DNA of 64,000 nucleotides from Mucilaginibacter sp. OK268 (GCF_900103125.1 NZ_FNJV01000002.1:1094088-1158087), one strand, 5' to 3'. Shown: positions 54,484 through 63,787, counted from the first letter of the stretch. Made by a program: numbers and translations. Notes: generated from the letters alone by a model not told the origin.

Positions 54484-55050
54484 ATGCTTAAAGACGAAGT
54501 TGCCAAAGCACTTAAAATAGTACAGGAAGGCGGTATTATCCTGTACCCTACCGATACCATCTGGGGTATTGGTTGCGATGCTACCAATACCGAAGCCGTG
54601 CAAAAGATCTATCGCCTGAAACAGCGCGATGAAGCCAAAAGCATGATCATTTTGCTAGATACCGAAAACAAACTGGAAAGCTATGTACAGGAAGTTAATG
54701 CCCTGGCTTATGACCTGATCGAATACGCCGAAAACCCTTTAACCCTGGTTATGCCGGGTGCTAAAAATATTTCACCGGCTTTAATAGCTCCTGATGGCAG
54801 CATCGGTATCCGGATTACCAGTCACCAGTTTTGCCAGCAATTGATACAGCGGCTGCGCAAACCGTTAGTGTCAACCTCGGCCAATATCAGCGGCAAGCCA
54901 TCCCCGCAATATTTTTCACAGATCGACCAGGAGGTTATTGATGGTGTTGACTATGTAGTTGATATTGATCAGCATAGCAAAGAAATTAAAAACCCGTCAA
55001 CCATTATGAAACTGGCTCCCGATGGTCGGTTTGAGTTTATACGCAGGTAG
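54484..55050 (+). CDS. L-threonylcarbamoyladenylate synthase (Sua5/YrdC family)
   Basis: A 188-residue protein consisting of a YrdC domain only. Typical parts are GGIILYPTDTIWGIGCDATN, YRLKQRDEAKSMIILL, and LRKPLVSTSANISGKPSPQY near the C-terminus. Family members make threonylcarbamoyl-AMP from threonine, bicarbonate and ATP for the t6A37 modification of ANN-decoding tRNAs. The short length matches the TsaC type and not Sua5, which has an additional C-terminal domain. The closely spaced CCA-adding and MiaA genes downstream add to a loose tRNA-maturation neighbourhood. Confidence 0.9.
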   Translation: MLKDEVAKALKIVQEGGIILYPTDTIWGIGCDATNTEAVQKIYRLKQRDEAKSMIILLDTENKLESYVQEVNALAYDLIEYAENPLTLVMPGAKNISPALIAPDGSIGIRITSHQFCQQLIQRLRKPLVSTSANISGKPSPQYFSQIDQEVIDGVDYVVDIDQHSKEIKNPSTIMKLAPDGRFEFIRR

Positions 55051-55152
55051 AAGAGAGAGTCAAGAGGTTAGAATCAAGAGACAAGACTAAAGCGCAAATT
55101 AAAAAGGTATAGCGACTTGTCTTGATTCCTGACTCTTAGCTCTTGATTCTTT
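55051..55152. repeat. Word-array stem-loop (word GAATCAAGAG)
   Basis: AGAGTCAAGAGGTTAGAATC and AAGAGACAAGAC on the left are complemented by GTCTTGATTCCTGACTCTTA and CTCTTGATTC on the right. TTTAGAACTTAGG-type words continue to ~55228. Confidence 0.82.
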
Positions 55153-55239
55153 TTTTATGTTTTAGAACTTAGGATTTACCATTACCTTTGACCTTCGTTT
55201 TAGAATTTAGGTCTTAGAACGCAGAATTTTATTATTTAC

Positions 55240-56658
55240 ATGAAAGCCCACCTTCAGCACCCTGTATTTTCTATTATATCAAAACTTGCGGCACAACACA
55301 ATCTGCAGGTTTATGCTATTGGTGGCTTTGTGCGCGATATTTTCCTTAAGCGCCCTTCAAAAGATATCGACATTGTAATTATAGGTAACGGTATTGCTTT
55401 TGCCGAAGCAGTGGCAGCTAAACTGAAGGTAAAAGTGGCTGTATATAAAAACTTCGGTACGGCATCGCTTAAATACCAGGATCTGGAAGTGGAGTTTGTA
55501 GGTGCCCGTAAAGAATCATACCGCCGCGATTCCAGGAAACCCATCGTAGAGGACGGCACTTTAGAGGACGACCAGAAACGCCGCGATTTCACCATCAACG
55601 CCCTGGCTATTTCCCTGCATCCGGATACTTTTGGTGACCTGCTCGATCCGTTTAATGGTATAGCCGACCTGGAACACAAACTGATCCGGACACCACTTAA
55701 TCCGAATGAAACTTTTTCTGATGATCCGCTGCGTATGATGCGGGCCATCAGGTTTGCTACACAGCTTAATTTCCGGATAGATGATATAGCAGTAGAAGCG
55801 ATTAAGAACAATGCCGACCGCATCAGCATTATTTCGCAGGAGCGCATTACCGACGAGTTGAACAAGATCATCCTGTCGCCGGTACCATCTATAGGTTTCA
55901 ACTATTTATTTGATACCGGCCTGCTGCACAAAATATTTCCGTTAATGGCCAACCTTTACGGCGTTGATTATATTGACGGTAAAGGTCATAAAGATAATTT
56001 TTATCATACCTTGCAGGTATTGGACAATATTTGCGAAACCACGCCCGACCTTTGGCTGCGCTGGGCAGCTATATTACATGACATTGCCAAACCGGCCACC
56101 AAACGTTTTGAACCCAGCCACGGCTGGACGTTTCATGGCCATGAAGATCGTGGTGCACGCATGGTACCAAAAATATTTGCCCAGTTAAAACTGCCGCTTA
56201 ACGAAAAAATGAAGCAGGTGCAAAAACTGGTACAACTCCATTTACGCCCAATTGTATTATCACAATCTATCGTTACCGATTCGGCCGTACGCCGGTTGCT
56301 TTTTGAGGCAGGAGATGATATTGATGGCTTGATGCTGTTGTGTAAAGCAGACATCACCACCAAAAACGAATATAAAGTAAAAAAGTATCGTAACAATTTT
56401 GAGCTTGTTCAACAAAAATTAAAAGATGTTGAAGAGCGCGACAGCATCAGAAACTGGCAACCACCCGTTACTGGTATTGATATTATGCAGCTTTTTGGCC
56501 TTAAAGAGGGTCGTGAGGTAGGAATTATTAAAAATCAGATACGCGAAGCCATACTAGAAGGCGAAATTCCAAACACCCGCGAAGCGGCATTAAACTTTAC
56601 AATTGCTAAAGGTTTAGAAATTGGCTTAAAAGTTGTGGCAGACACAAAATTGAATTAA
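55240..56658 (+). CDS. CCA-adding tRNA nucleotidyltransferase with HD domain
   Basis: A 472-residue class II nucleotidyltransferase. The head has AIGGFVRDIFLKRPSKDIDI with catalytic D42 and D44, then the RRD-type segment QKRRDFTINALAIS and DPLRMMRAIRFA. An HD domain follows at ~255-400 (FYHTLQVLDNICE, then WAAILHDIAKPATKRF). Such enzymes add or repair the 3' CCA end of tRNA; HD-bearing forms may also have phosphohydrolase activity. Members specialised for A- or CC-addition cannot be separated by eye here. Cytoplasmic. Confidence 0.92.
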   Translation: MKAHLQHPVFSIISKLAAQHNLQVYAIGGFVRDIFLKRPSKDIDIVIIGNGIAFAEAVAAKLKVKVAVYKNFGTASLKYQDLEVEFVGARKESYRRDSRKPIVEDGTLEDDQKRRDFTINALAISLHPDTFGDLLDPFNGIADLEHKLIRTPLNPNETFSDDPLRMMRAIRFATQLNFRIDDIAVEAIKNNADRISIISQERITDELNKIILSPVPSIGFNYLFDTGLLHKIFPLMANLYGVDYIDGKGHKDNFYHTLQVLDNICETTPDLWLRWAAILHDIAKPATKRFEPSHGWTFHGHEDRGARMVPKIFAQLKLPLNEKMKQVQKLVQLHLRPIVLSQSIVTDSAVRRLLFEAGDDIDGLMLLCKADITTKNEYKVKKYRNNFELVQQKLKDVEERDSIRNWQPPVTGIDIMQLFGLKEGREVGIIKNQIREAILEGEIPNTREAALNFTIAKGLEIGLKVVADTKLN

Positions 56659-56692
56659 AAGATTATTTTTGTCCCCAAAATTCACAAAAACA

Positions 56693-57352
56693 ATGGCACT
56701 ATACAGGTTCAGGGTAACTTTCGAAGATTATGATGATGTGATGAGAGAAATTGATGTTAAATCAAATCAAACCTTCGAGGATCTCCACCGCGCAATACAC
56801 CAGTCAACCGGTTACAATCCCGAGTTTTCATCTTCTTTTTATATCAGTAATGATCAATGGACAAAGGGTGAAGAAATTACTTATTTACCCAATCAAAAAA
56901 GGATTGACCGTGGCGTATCATTAATGAGCAATGTAAAACTGCTGAGTTTTATTGACGATCCGCACCAAAAATTTTACTATACTTTTAATTTCGACCGTCC
57001 TTTTGATTTTCACGTCGAACTGATGAAGATCATCCTTGACGAAACACCGGGTACAACTTACCCGGCCGTTATAAAATCTGTTGGCGAAGCGCCAAAACAA
57101 TTCGGTAACGTATTTAACCCAACCGTATTGCCGCCTGCAAACGAGGATTTCGACTTCCTGAATGAGATGGCTTTTACACCCGAGGATGCTGAGGATTTTT
57201 CGGAAGTAACAGATACAGAAGTTGACGAGCTACCGGAAGAAAAACACGAGGCCGAAGAGGAGGAAGAAGATGAATTTGGCAACGAATTTGCCGACGACGA
57301 AGGCTTTGATGAAGAAGATCGCCCGCACCGTGGTGGTGGCGATGATTATTAA
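56693..57352 (+). CDS. Plasmid pRiA4b ORF-3-like protein with acidic tail
   Basis: A 219-residue protein from the ATG at 56693 (MALYRFRVTFEDYDDVMREI). A start at 56669 would add eight residues. Residues ~1-125 resemble the pRiA4b ORF-3/IS1096 TnpR-passenger fold: TFEDLHRAIHQSTGY, then FYISNDQWTKGEEITYLPNQ and LLSFIDDPHQKFYYTFNFD. Residues ~155-219 are highly acidic and low in complexity (EEEEEDEFGNEFADDEGFDE). In spite of the family name there is no transposase near it. Function is unknown; an acidic-tail RNA- or protein-binding role is conceivable. Confidence 0.75.
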   Translation: MALYRFRVTFEDYDDVMREIDVKSNQTFEDLHRAIHQSTGYNPEFSSSFYISNDQWTKGEEITYLPNQKRIDRGVSLMSNVKLLSFIDDPHQKFYYTFNFDRPFDFHVELMKIILDETPGTTYPAVIKSVGEAPKQFGNVFNPTVLPPANEDFDFLNEMAFTPEDAEDFSEVTDTEVDELPEEKHEAEEEEEDEFGNEFADDEGFDEEDRPHRGGGDDY

Positions 57353-57380
57353 TTAATCGCACCTGATAAACTATTAAATA

Positions 57381-57490
57381 TGTCATTGCGAGCGAAGCGT
57401 GGCAATCTCTTCAGGACAATTAGCGTATTTGCTTAATTACCTATATAATGATTTACATGAGGAGATTGCCACGCTTCGCTCGCAATGACA
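57381..57490. repeat. 110-bp palindromic repeat (TGTCATTGCGAGCGAAGCGT core)
   Basis: Perfect 29-nt arms at 57381-57409 and 57462-57490 with a 52-nt loop. It is a distant relative of the 757-845 family (shared GTCATTGCGAG). It covers most of the gap before miaA, which argues against a miaA start at 57485. Confidence 0.9.
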
Positions 57491-57517
57491 TGTTTTTTTA
57501 TAACTTTTTTTTATCTC

Positions 57518-58438
57518 ATGGCTGGATCCGCTACCAAAACCCTTATTGTAGTTGCAGGCCCTACGGCTGTGGGTAAAACGGCAGCAGCCATTGAACTGGC
57601 CCGGCATTACCATACGGTAGTGGTATCTGCCGATTCCAGGCAGTTTTTTAGGGAAATGAGTATTGGTACTGCCAAACCCAGTGAACAGGAGTTAGCTGCT
57701 GTAAAACATTATTTCATCAACTCGCACTCTATAACGGAGCCATTTTCTGTAGGCGATTTTGAGAAACAGGGACTTGCTTTGCTGAATGAATTATTTAAAA
57801 CACATGACCAGGTGATTTTGGCCGGAGGTTCGGGCTTATATATTAAAGCAATATGCGAGGGTTTTGATGATCTGCCAACAGCCGATCCTGCTATCCGGGA
57901 AAGATTAAACCAGGAGCTGGAAGAAAGGGGTATTGCTTACCTGCAACAGCAATTACAATCGGTCGATCCGGTTTATTATAACGAGGTAGATCTGGGTAAT
58001 CCTCAACGCATCATCAGGGCCCTGGAGGTTTTTGAAAGCTCGGGTAAACCATTCTCATCATACCGGCAGGCTACCATAAACAAACGTCCCTTTAATATCA
58101 TTAAACTGGCACTTAACTTACCCCGCGAAATATTATACAACCGTATTAACCACAGGGTTGATCTGATGGTACAACAGGGCTTATTAACCGAGGTTGAGGC
58201 ATTGCTCCCCTCCCGTCATCTCAACGCGCTGAACACTGTAGGCTATGCCGAACTGTTTGATTATTTTGATGGCAAAACCAGTCTTGAAAAGGCTATTGAA
58301 ATGATCAAACAAAATACCAGGCGATTTGCCAAAAGACAACTCACCTGGTTTCGTAAAGACAATGCTTTTCACTGGTTCCAAGCCAGCGATGCAACTGTAC
58401 TCGATCAAATGACCGGCACTATTGATACAGTTTTATGA
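57518..58438 (+). CDS. miaA: tRNA dimethylallyltransferase
   Basis: A 306-residue enzyme. The ATG at 57518 is chosen because an earlier frame begins in a palindromic repeat. The P-loop G14-PTAVGKT21 is followed by [20 protein letters not shown] (DMAPP and tRNA contacts), then [20 protein letters not shown]. It attaches a dimethylallyl group to N6 of A37 in tRNAs reading codons that begin with U. It converges with rfbA and overlaps it by 6 bp (TTATGA shared by both stops). Confidence 0.95.
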   Translation: MAGSATKTLIVVAGPTAVGKTAAAIELARHYHTVVVSADSRQFFREMSIGTAKPSEQELAAVKHYFINSHSITEPFSVGDFEKQGLALLNELFKTHDQVILAGGSGLYIKAICEGFDDLPTADPAIRERLNQELEERGIAYLQQQLQSVDPVYYNEVDLGNPQRIIRALEVFESSGKPFSSYRQATINKRPFNIIKLALNLPREILYNRINHRVDLMVQQGLLTEVEALLPSRHLNALNTVGYAELFDYFDGKTSLEKAIEMIKQNTRRFAKRQLTWFRKDNAFHWFQASDATVLDQMTGTIDTVL

Positions 58439-59293
58439 TAGCAGGCTTTGCAAGTAAACACCGTAGCCGCTCTTAATATATTTAGCTACCAGCACTTTTA
58501 ACTGCGTATCATCAATAAACCCACGACGGTAAGCTACTTCTTCAATACAACCAATTTTGGTCGACTGGCGTTTTTCAATTACGCGTACGTATTCGGTAGC
58601 ATCGCTTAAAGAATCAAAAGTTCCGGTATCCAGCCAGGCTGTACCTTTATCCATTACCCCAACATGAAGATTTCCCTGCTCCAGGTAATATTTATTTACA
58701 TCGGTAATTTCATATTCACCACGCGGCGAAGGTTTAAGATCTTTGGCTATCTGAATTACGCTGTTATCATAAAAATACAATCCCGGTACCGCGAATTTGG
58801 ATTTTGGCGCAGTTGGTTTCTCTTCAATAGATACAGCTTTAAAATCCGCGTCAAACTCCACAACACCGTATCTCTCCGGATCGGCCACGTGATAGGCAAA
58901 AATAGCCGCGCCATCCACATCATTAAAGCTGCGTATCAATTCGCTAAAGCCGGTACCGTAAAATATGTTGTCGCCCAGTATCAGCGCAACCTTATCCTTA
59001 CCAATAAATTTTTCGCCAATTACAAATGCTTGTGCCAGTCCATTTGGTTTCTCCTGTATAGCATATTCAAATTTACAGCCCAACTCGGTTCCATCACCCA
59101 GCAGGCGTTTAAATCCTTCGTTATCTTCGGGGGTAGTGATGATCAATATCTCCCTGATATCGGCTTGCATTAAAACCGATAATGGATAATAGATCATGGG
59201 CTTATCATAAATCGGCATCAGCTGTTTACTTATTGCCCTGGTAATTGGATAAAGCCTGGTACCTGACCCTCCCGCTAAAATAATTCCTTTCAT
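58433..59293 (-). CDS. rfbA: Glucose-1-phosphate thymidylyltransferase
   Basis: A 286-residue nucleotidyltransferase at RfbA length. The pyrophosphorylase signature [20 protein letters not shown] is at the N-terminus. [28 protein letters not shown] and [20 protein letters not shown] follow. It makes dTDP-glucose, the first step to dTDP-L-rhamnose for LPS or capsule. The later enzymes RfbD and RfbC are on the same strand at 62-63.7 kb; RfbB is not in the window. The cysDN genes on the opposite strand lie between. Confidence 0.96.
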   Translation of the reverse strand: MKGIILAGGSGTRLYPITRAISKQLMPIYDKPMIYYPLSVLMQADIREILIITTPEDNEGFKRLLGDGTELGCKFEYAIQEKPNGLAQAFVIGEKFIGKDKVALILGDNIFYGTGFSELIRSFNDVDGAAIFAYHVADPERYGVVEFDADFKAVSIEEKPTAPKSKFAVPGLYFYDNSVIQIAKDLKPSPRGEYEITDVNKYYLEQGNLHVGVMDKGTAWLDTGTFDSLSDATEYVRVIEKRQSTKIGCIEEVAYRRGFIDDTQLKVLVAKYIKSGYGVYLQSLLS

Positions 59294-59570
59294 TAGATTG
59301 ATTTGTATTATAGATTTTTAAAAGTAGTTATTTTTTACGCATAACCTATGCGTAGGTTGCTATATATAGCATATTTTAACGGTAGAATATTATTATTGCT
59401 GTTTAACTCCAATTAGTTTAATATACTAATAACATATTCGTCATATTTCCTGTCGTTGTCCCGTTTTTATCATCCACTGAAATTTATAATGAGGATTGCT
59501 AATTTTCAGGTTTAAAATGGATTAGATAACAATAAAATGAGCATAATTTGCTAATATTGCAGTTTGATTG

Positions 59571-59588
59571 CTAAATACTACTATTTAG
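59571..59588. promoter_or_regulatory. Inverted repeat upstream of cysD
   Basis: CTAAATACTACTATTTAG is a perfect 7-bp inverted repeat with 4-bp spacer, about 60 bp before the leader-like ORF and 118 bp before cysD. It lies in a 412-bp gene-free region (59294-59705) with otherwise AT-rich sequence and one short leader-like frame. Confidence 0.35.
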
Positions 59589-59646
59589 GTGGATTTAGCG
59601 GGTTTTTCATCAATATAAATTGTTTTTTAAAGGAGATGAAGCTATC

Positions 59647-59676
59647 ATGAGCCGGTTTAACCATTCCGGTTTGTGA
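59647..59676 (+). other. Possible 9-residue leader peptide before cysD
   Basis: A purine-rich AAAGGAGATGAAG precedes an ATG-to-TGA frame encoding MSRFNHSGL. GTTTAACCATTCC in it can pair with GGATGGTTT just before the cysD start. This is a weak suggestion of a leader or attenuator; short frames with such motifs also arise by chance. Confidence 0.3.
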
Positions 59677-59705
59677 GCTTTAACTCAGGATGGTTTCATT
59701 TAAAC

Positions 59706-60611
59706 ATGCACAAATATTATCTTACTCATCTGCAGGAATTAGAATCAGAGGCCATATACGTTATACGCGAAGTTGTAGCCCAGTTTGATCGTCCTGCTAT
59801 ATTGTTCTCCGGCGGAAAAGATTCCATTGTGGTAACTCACCTTGCCCGTAAAGCTTTTTGGCCCGCCAAAATCCCTATGCCCCTTATCCATATTGATACC
59901 GGTCATAATTTTCCCGAAACTATGGCATTCCGGGATAACCTGGTGGCCGACCTGGGTGTACAGCTTATTGTAGGTTCGGTACAGGAGTCTATTGACAAAG
60001 GCCGTGCTGTTGAGGAAAGCGGTATTAACGCGAGCCGTAACGAGCTGCAGATAGTTTCATTACTGGATACGATTGAGAGCCACAAGATCGACGCGGCTAT
60101 TGGCGGCGCACGCCGCGATGAAGAAAAAGCACGCTCAAAAGAACGTTTCTTTTCGCACCGCGATGAATTTGGCCAATGGGACCCAAAAAATCAGCGACCA
60201 GAGCTTTGGAATATTTTCAACGGCCGTAAACGCATGGGCGAACATTTCAGGGTATTCCCGATAAGTAACTGGACAGAAATGGATATCTGGAATTATATCC
60301 TGCAGGAAAACATAGCTATTCCTTCCCTTTACTTTGCTCATAACCGCGAAGCTGTTTACCGTGATGGTACCTGGCTGCCGGCATCAGAATTTTTAGTATT
60401 GCGTGATGGCGAAAAAGTGGAGAACAAGCTGATGCGTTTCCGCACATTAGGCGATATCACCATAACCGGTGGCATCGAATCAGACGCGGATACACTGGAA
60501 AAAATTGTAGCAGAGGTATCAGCCACCCGCAGTACCGAACGTGGCAACAGAAGCGATGATAAGCGCTCGGATACGTCTATGGAAGACAGAAAAAAACAAG
60601 GTTATTTTTAA
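59706..60611 (+). CDS. cysD: Sulfate adenylyltransferase small subunit
   Basis: A 301-residue PP-loop ATP pyrophosphatase. The start MHKYYLTHLQELESEAIYVI at 59706 matches the family; a longer frame begins in leader sequence. The PP-loop SGGKDSIVVTHLARKAF is followed by HIDTGHNFPET and AAIGGARRDEEKARSKERFF. A C-terminal Arg/Ser-rich tail ends EDRKKQGYF, as in E. coli CysD. With CysN it makes adenylylsulfate from ATP and sulfate. cysN follows after 88 bp. No CysC kinase or APS/PAPS reductase is in the window, so it is not known whether product goes to assimilation or sulfation. Confidence 0.95.
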   Translation: MHKYYLTHLQELESEAIYVIREVVAQFDRPAILFSGGKDSIVVTHLARKAFWPAKIPMPLIHIDTGHNFPETMAFRDNLVADLGVQLIVGSVQESIDKGRAVEESGINASRNELQIVSLLDTIESHKIDAAIGGARRDEEKARSKERFFSHRDEFGQWDPKNQRPELWNIFNGRKRMGEHFRVFPISNWTEMDIWNYILQENIAIPSLYFAHNREAVYRDGTWLPASEFLVLRDGEKVENKLMRFRTLGDITITGGIESDADTLEKIVAEVSATRSTERGNRSDDKRSDTSMEDRKKQGYF

Positions 60612-60699
60612 TTTCGGATTTCGAATGTTCGATTTCGGAATTTTGTCCGACTCCGAGTTCACGGATTTAGAGTTTAGTATTTAGAGTTTAGCATTTAAA
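60612..60699. repeat. Word array between cysD and cysN (words ATTTCGAATGTTCG, TTTAGAGTTTAG)
   Basis: TTTCGGATTTCGAATGTTCG is followed by TTAGAGTTTAGTATTTAGAG repeats up to the cysN start. The GATTTCGAATATTCGA-like word also appears at 39120-39150. Confidence 0.7.
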
Positions 60700-61944
60700 A
60701 TGGAACTATTACGTTTTACAACAGCCGGCAGTGTAGATGATGGAAAAAGCACGCTTATTGGCCGGTTATTATATGATTCCAAATCGATATTTGAGGATCA
60801 GATGGCGGCCGTAAAGCAGTCGAGCGAAAGAAAAGGCCTACAACACATCGATCTTTCTTTACTTACCGACGGTTTACGTTCTGAAAGAGAACAAGGCATC
60901 ACCATTGATGTTGCCTACCGCTATTTTGCCACCCCTAAACGTAAATTCATCATTGCCGATACCCCTGGACATATCCAGTATACCCGCAACATGGTTACCG
61001 GAGCTTCTACAGCCAATTTAGCTTTGGTATTGATAGATGCGCGTAAAGGTGTTGTAGAACAAACCTGCAGGCACTCTTTCATCGCGTCTTTATTAAAGAT
61101 ACCGCATATTATTGTATGCATCAATAAAATGGACCTGGTTGATTATTCCGAAGATGCATTTAACAAGGTAGTTGAACAATACGAAGATTTTGCAGCCAAG
61201 ATTGATGTTACCGACATCCGCTATGTACCCATCAGCGCGCTGGAAGGTGATAACGTAGTAAACGATTCTGTAAACATGCCCTGGTATAAAGGTGAAAGCC
61301 TGCTGCATACCCTGGAAACAATCCATATAGGCAGCGATGAGAACCACTCAGACGCACGCTTTCCGGTACAAACCGTGATACGCCCACATGCGGCCGAATA
61401 TCATGACTACCGTGGCTATGCAGGTCGTATCGCTGGCGGCATATTTAAACCGGGCGACAAAATCACCGTTCTTCCATCAGGTTTAACATCGTCTATAAGA
61501 TCTATCGATACCTATTCCGGTCCGGTTGAAGAAGCCTTTGCGCCCATGTCTGTATCTATTACGCTGGAAGATGATATTGATATCAGCCGTGGAGATATGA
61601 TCGTAAAAGATGATAGTGAACCCGAAGTAAGCCAGGACCTGGAAGTAATGCTTTGCTGGATGGGCACCAAAGGACCACGCCCCGGTGCTAAATACCACTT
61701 AAAAACCACTACCCGCGAGGTAATGGCTATTATTAAAGAGGTAAGCTACAAACTGGACATCAACACCATGGAAAAACTGGAAAATGCAGGCGATATTAAA
61801 ATGAACGAGATGGCCCGTGTACGCTTGCGTACTACCCAGCCTGTTGTATTTGATGAGTATCGCAAAAATCGCATCACCGGCTCACTTATCCTGGTTGACG
61901 AAGCCACTAACGAAACGGTAGCCGCGGGAACTATACTGGTTTAG
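60700..61944 (+). CDS. cysN: Sulfate adenylyltransferase large subunit (GTPase)
   Basis: A 414-residue translation-factor-type GTPase. G1 is A9-GSVDDGKST18, followed by the switch region SEREQGITIDVAYRYFATPK, G3 DTPGH, and G4 NKMD. Beta-barrel domains 2 and 3 follow (~215-414). GTP hydrolysis drives adenylylsulfate formation by CysD. There is no fused APS kinase domain, so it is CysN alone and not NodQ-type. It is the second gene of the cysDN operon and is followed by a TGCAGAT word array and a strong terminator. Confidence 0.95.
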   Translation: MELLRFTTAGSVDDGKSTLIGRLLYDSKSIFEDQMAAVKQSSERKGLQHIDLSLLTDGLRSEREQGITIDVAYRYFATPKRKFIIADTPGHIQYTRNMVTGASTANLALVLIDARKGVVEQTCRHSFIASLLKIPHIIVCINKMDLVDYSEDAFNKVVEQYEDFAAKIDVTDIRYVPISALEGDNVVNDSVNMPWYKGESLLHTLETIHIGSDENHSDARFPVQTVIRPHAAEYHDYRGYAGRIAGGIFKPGDKITVLPSGLTSSIRSIDTYSGPVEEAFAPMSVSITLEDDIDISRGDMIVKDDSEPEVSQDLEVMLCWMGTKGPRPGAKYHLKTTTREVMAIIKEVSYKLDINTMEKLENAGDIKMNEMARVRLRTTQPVVFDEYRKNRITGSLILVDEATNETVAAGTILV

Positions 61945-61957
61945 GCCCTGAGCTTCT

Positions 61958-61996
61958 TGATGTGCAGATGTGCAAATTTCAGATGTGCAGATGATT
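61958..61996. repeat. Word array (word GATGTGCAGATGTGCAAAT)
   Basis: GATGTGCAGATGTGCAAATT and TCAGATGTGCAGATGATT lie 14 bp after cysN. The same word, in either orientation, is seen at 16660-16696 and 44070-44103. Confidence 0.7.
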
Positions 61997-62052
61997 TAGT
62001 AAATGGCTTTGTATTTAAAAGATAGGGTTAAGCATAATCCCTCAACAAGCGG

Positions 62053-62184
62053 GCTATTTTGTTATAAACTGGGTTTACACTATTTTTTCGAAAAAACGCA
62101 CTATTAATTGATTATCAATTAATTAAATCAATGTAAACCATAAAAAGTGTAAACCATGTAAACCCATTTTTCTAACAAAATGGG
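62053..62184. repeat. GTTTACA element, copy 2
   Basis: Outer arms ATTTTGTTATAAACTGGGTT and its near-complement bound a region with an AT-rich dyad (TTGATTATCAATTAATTAAA). Bases 62130-62166 are identical to the reverse complement of 26001-26037. It occupies the 320-bp gap between cysN and rfbD with the terminator at 62201. Confidence 0.85.
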
Positions 62185-62200
62185 ACACCTATTTAAAAAA

Positions 62201-62237
62201 CAAAGCCCTGTTTCTCAAAAGAAACAGGGCTTTGTTT
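62201..62237. terminator. Bidirectional terminator between cysN and rfbD
   Basis: CAAAGCCCTGTTTC and GAAACAGGGCTTTG form a perfect 14-bp stem with a 6-nt loop, followed by TTTTT on the plus strand and preceded by AAAAAA, so it can act in both directions. Confidence 0.9.
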
Positions 62238-62251
62238 TTATGATGCTAATC

Positions 62252-62284
62252 AAAAGCTCCCCTTTCAGGAGGTCGGGGGGCCAA
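62252..62284. repeat. C/G-rich repeat remnant overlapping the rfbD stop codon
   Basis: AAAAGCTCCCCTTTCAGGAG and the G run after it resemble half of the CTCCCC...GGGGAG repeat at 30654-30749. Confidence 0.55.
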
Positions 62285-63131
62285 GTCTTTCTAAACAGGT
62301 TATCAGGCTATCCCTCCAATAGGGTATCTGGATATTAAAAGTAGTTTTAATTTTTGCTTTGTCCATCACCGAAAATGCCGGCCGGGTGGCCCGTGTTGGA
62401 TATTCACTGGTACGTATCGGATACGTTTTTACCTGGGTTGCTGACAGGTCAAATATCCCTTTTGCAAAATCATACCATGAAGTTACCCCCTCATTGCTGT
62501 AATGGTAAATTCCAAAACTTTCGCTGCCCGATGTAATGATATCTAATATAGCAGCAGCCAGGTCAATGGCATATGTAGGCGTACCTATCTGGTCGACTAT
62601 AATTTTCAGTTCATCACGTTCGGCGCCCAATTTGAGCATGGTTTTCACAAAATTATTACCATACTCAGAGTATAACCAACTGGTACGTAAAATAAAGTGC
62701 CGGGGTAGTATATTTACAACATCCTGCTCACCCTCCAATTTAGTAAGACCGTATATGCTAATGGGATCGGCTAAATCCGTTTCAACAAGCGGATAAGGCT
62801 TATCACCCTTAAAAACAAAATCTGTTGAAGTATGAACCAGTATAGTGTCATATTGCTTACAAGCCTGCGCCAGATTGGCTGCTCCCGTCTTGTTTATTTT
62901 ACGGGCCATATCTACATCATCCTCCGCTTTATCAACAGCGGTATAGGCGGCACAGTTAATTACGTAAGCCGGTTTGTATTGTTCAAATACTTTTGATATG
63001 GCATCGGTATCCAGGATATTGGCTTCTGCTTCTGGGGGGAAAATAATAGAATTTATACCTTTTCCGGCCGAAACTTTTTTAAGGCATTGCCCCAGTTGCC
63101 CGGAAGCCCCAAAAACCACAATGTTTTGCAT
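62265..63131 (-). CDS. rfbD: dTDP-4-dehydrorhamnose reductase
   Basis: A 288-residue short-chain-dehydrogenase-type enzyme. The Rossmann motif GASGQLGQCL is at 8-17. VINCAAYTAVDKAEDD, HTSTDFVFKGDKPYPLVETD and the catalytic YGLTKLEGE (YxxxK) follow, then LRTSWLYSEYGNNFVKTML. It reduces dTDP-4-dehydro-L-rhamnose with NAD(P)H, the final step to dTDP-L-rhamnose. rfbC is 32 bp upstream on the same strand. Its last residues, GPPTS, are encoded by a C-rich repeat (62252-62284), suggesting the C-terminus was altered by repeat overlap. Confidence 0.94.
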   Translation of the reverse strand: MQNIVVFGASGQLGQCLKKVSAGKGINSIIFPPEAEANILDTDAISKVFEQYKPAYVINCAAYTAVDKAEDDVDMARKINKTGAANLAQACKQYDTILVHTSTDFVFKGDKPYPLVETDLADPISIYGLTKLEGEQDVVNILPRHFILRTSWLYSEYGNNFVKTMLKLGAERDELKIIVDQIGTPTYAIDLAAAILDIITSGSESFGIYHYSNEGVTSWYDFAKGIFDLSATQVKTYPIRTSEYPTRATRPAFSVMDKAKIKTTFNIQIPYWRDSLITCLERLGPPTS

Positions 63132-63163
63132 AGCTGTATTTGTCTAAAAATTGATGCTTATTA

Positions 63164-63718
63164 TTAAAACCCGAGATCGGTAACGTCCTTCAAAAAGGGC
63201 AATTCTTTGTCTTTATCCGCAACAATCAGTTCATCTTCATTGAGCTGCCAGTTAATATTTAAAGCCGGATCGGCATAGTTTAAACCACCTTCGGCCTGTG
63301 TGTTATAATAGTTATCACATTTGTATTGAAAAATGGCCGTATCACTTAATACCACAAATCCGTGGGCAAAGCCTTTAGGAATGAAAAACTGTTTATGATT
63401 ATCTGCCGTTAACAATACACCATAGTGCTGGCCATAAGTTGGCGAGTTTTCACGCAGATCAACAGCTACATCTAATACTTCTCCCTGCGTTACTCTTACT
63501 AACTTTGCCTGTGCATGTTCTCCTTTTTGCAGATGCAGGCCGCGTAATACCCCTTTTGTTGAGAATGATTCATTATCCTGTACAAATTGAATTTTCGCAC
63601 CTACGGCTTCGGCGAATCTTCTTTCATTAAATGATTCGAAAAAATGTCCCCTATCATCGTTAAAAATACGAGGGATTAAAACAATAAGCCCCTCAATTGG
63701 GGTTGGAGTGATAGTCAT
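63164..63718 (-). CDS. rfbC: dTDP-4-dehydrorhamnose 3,5-epimerase
   Basis: A 184-residue cupin-fold epimerase of the standard RfbC length. Near the N-terminus are VLIPRIFNDDRGHFFESFNE and IQFVQDNESFSTKGVLRGLH with the catalytic histidine in the LRGLHLQ motif. The cupin core includes KLVRVTQGEVLDVAVDLREN, FIPKGFAHGFVVLSD and FQYKCDNYYN (catalytic Tyr region). It epimerises C3 and C5 of dTDP-4-dehydro-6-deoxyglucose. It forms an operon with rfbD. RfbB, the preceding enzyme, is not present in the window. Confidence 0.95.
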   Translation of the reverse strand: MTITPTPIEGLIVLIPRIFNDDRGHFFESFNERRFAEAVGAKIQFVQDNESFSTKGVLRGLHLQKGEHAQAKLVRVTQGEVLDVAVDLRENSPTYGQHYGVLLTADNHKQFFIPKGFAHGFVVLSDTAIFQYKCDNYYNTQAEGGLNYADPALNINWQLNEDELIVADKDKELPFLKDVTDLGF

Positions 63719-63787
63719 ATATTATTAATGTTTTGCACCGATAACAACCGAATATGCAAAGCTATTACATATTATTAAAGTTGTAGC

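Noticed and set aside
53323..55152. CRISPR-like arrays at the word-array loci
   Set aside because: The units are 7-10 nt, degenerate and without regular spacers, and no cas gene is present.
55311..55901. 196-codon minus-strand reading frame inside the CCA-adding enzyme gene
   Set aside because: It is antisense to a clearly conserved gene, is Ser/Arg-rich in the manner of shadow frames, and shows no recognisable domain.
58664..59173. 169-codon plus-strand frame antisense to rfbA
   Set aside because: It is the shadow of a full-length conserved enzyme.
59594..59705. SAM- or sulfur-responsive riboswitch before cysD
   Set aside because: I see only short dyads and a tiny leader frame, and no conserved riboswitch core that I can recognise.
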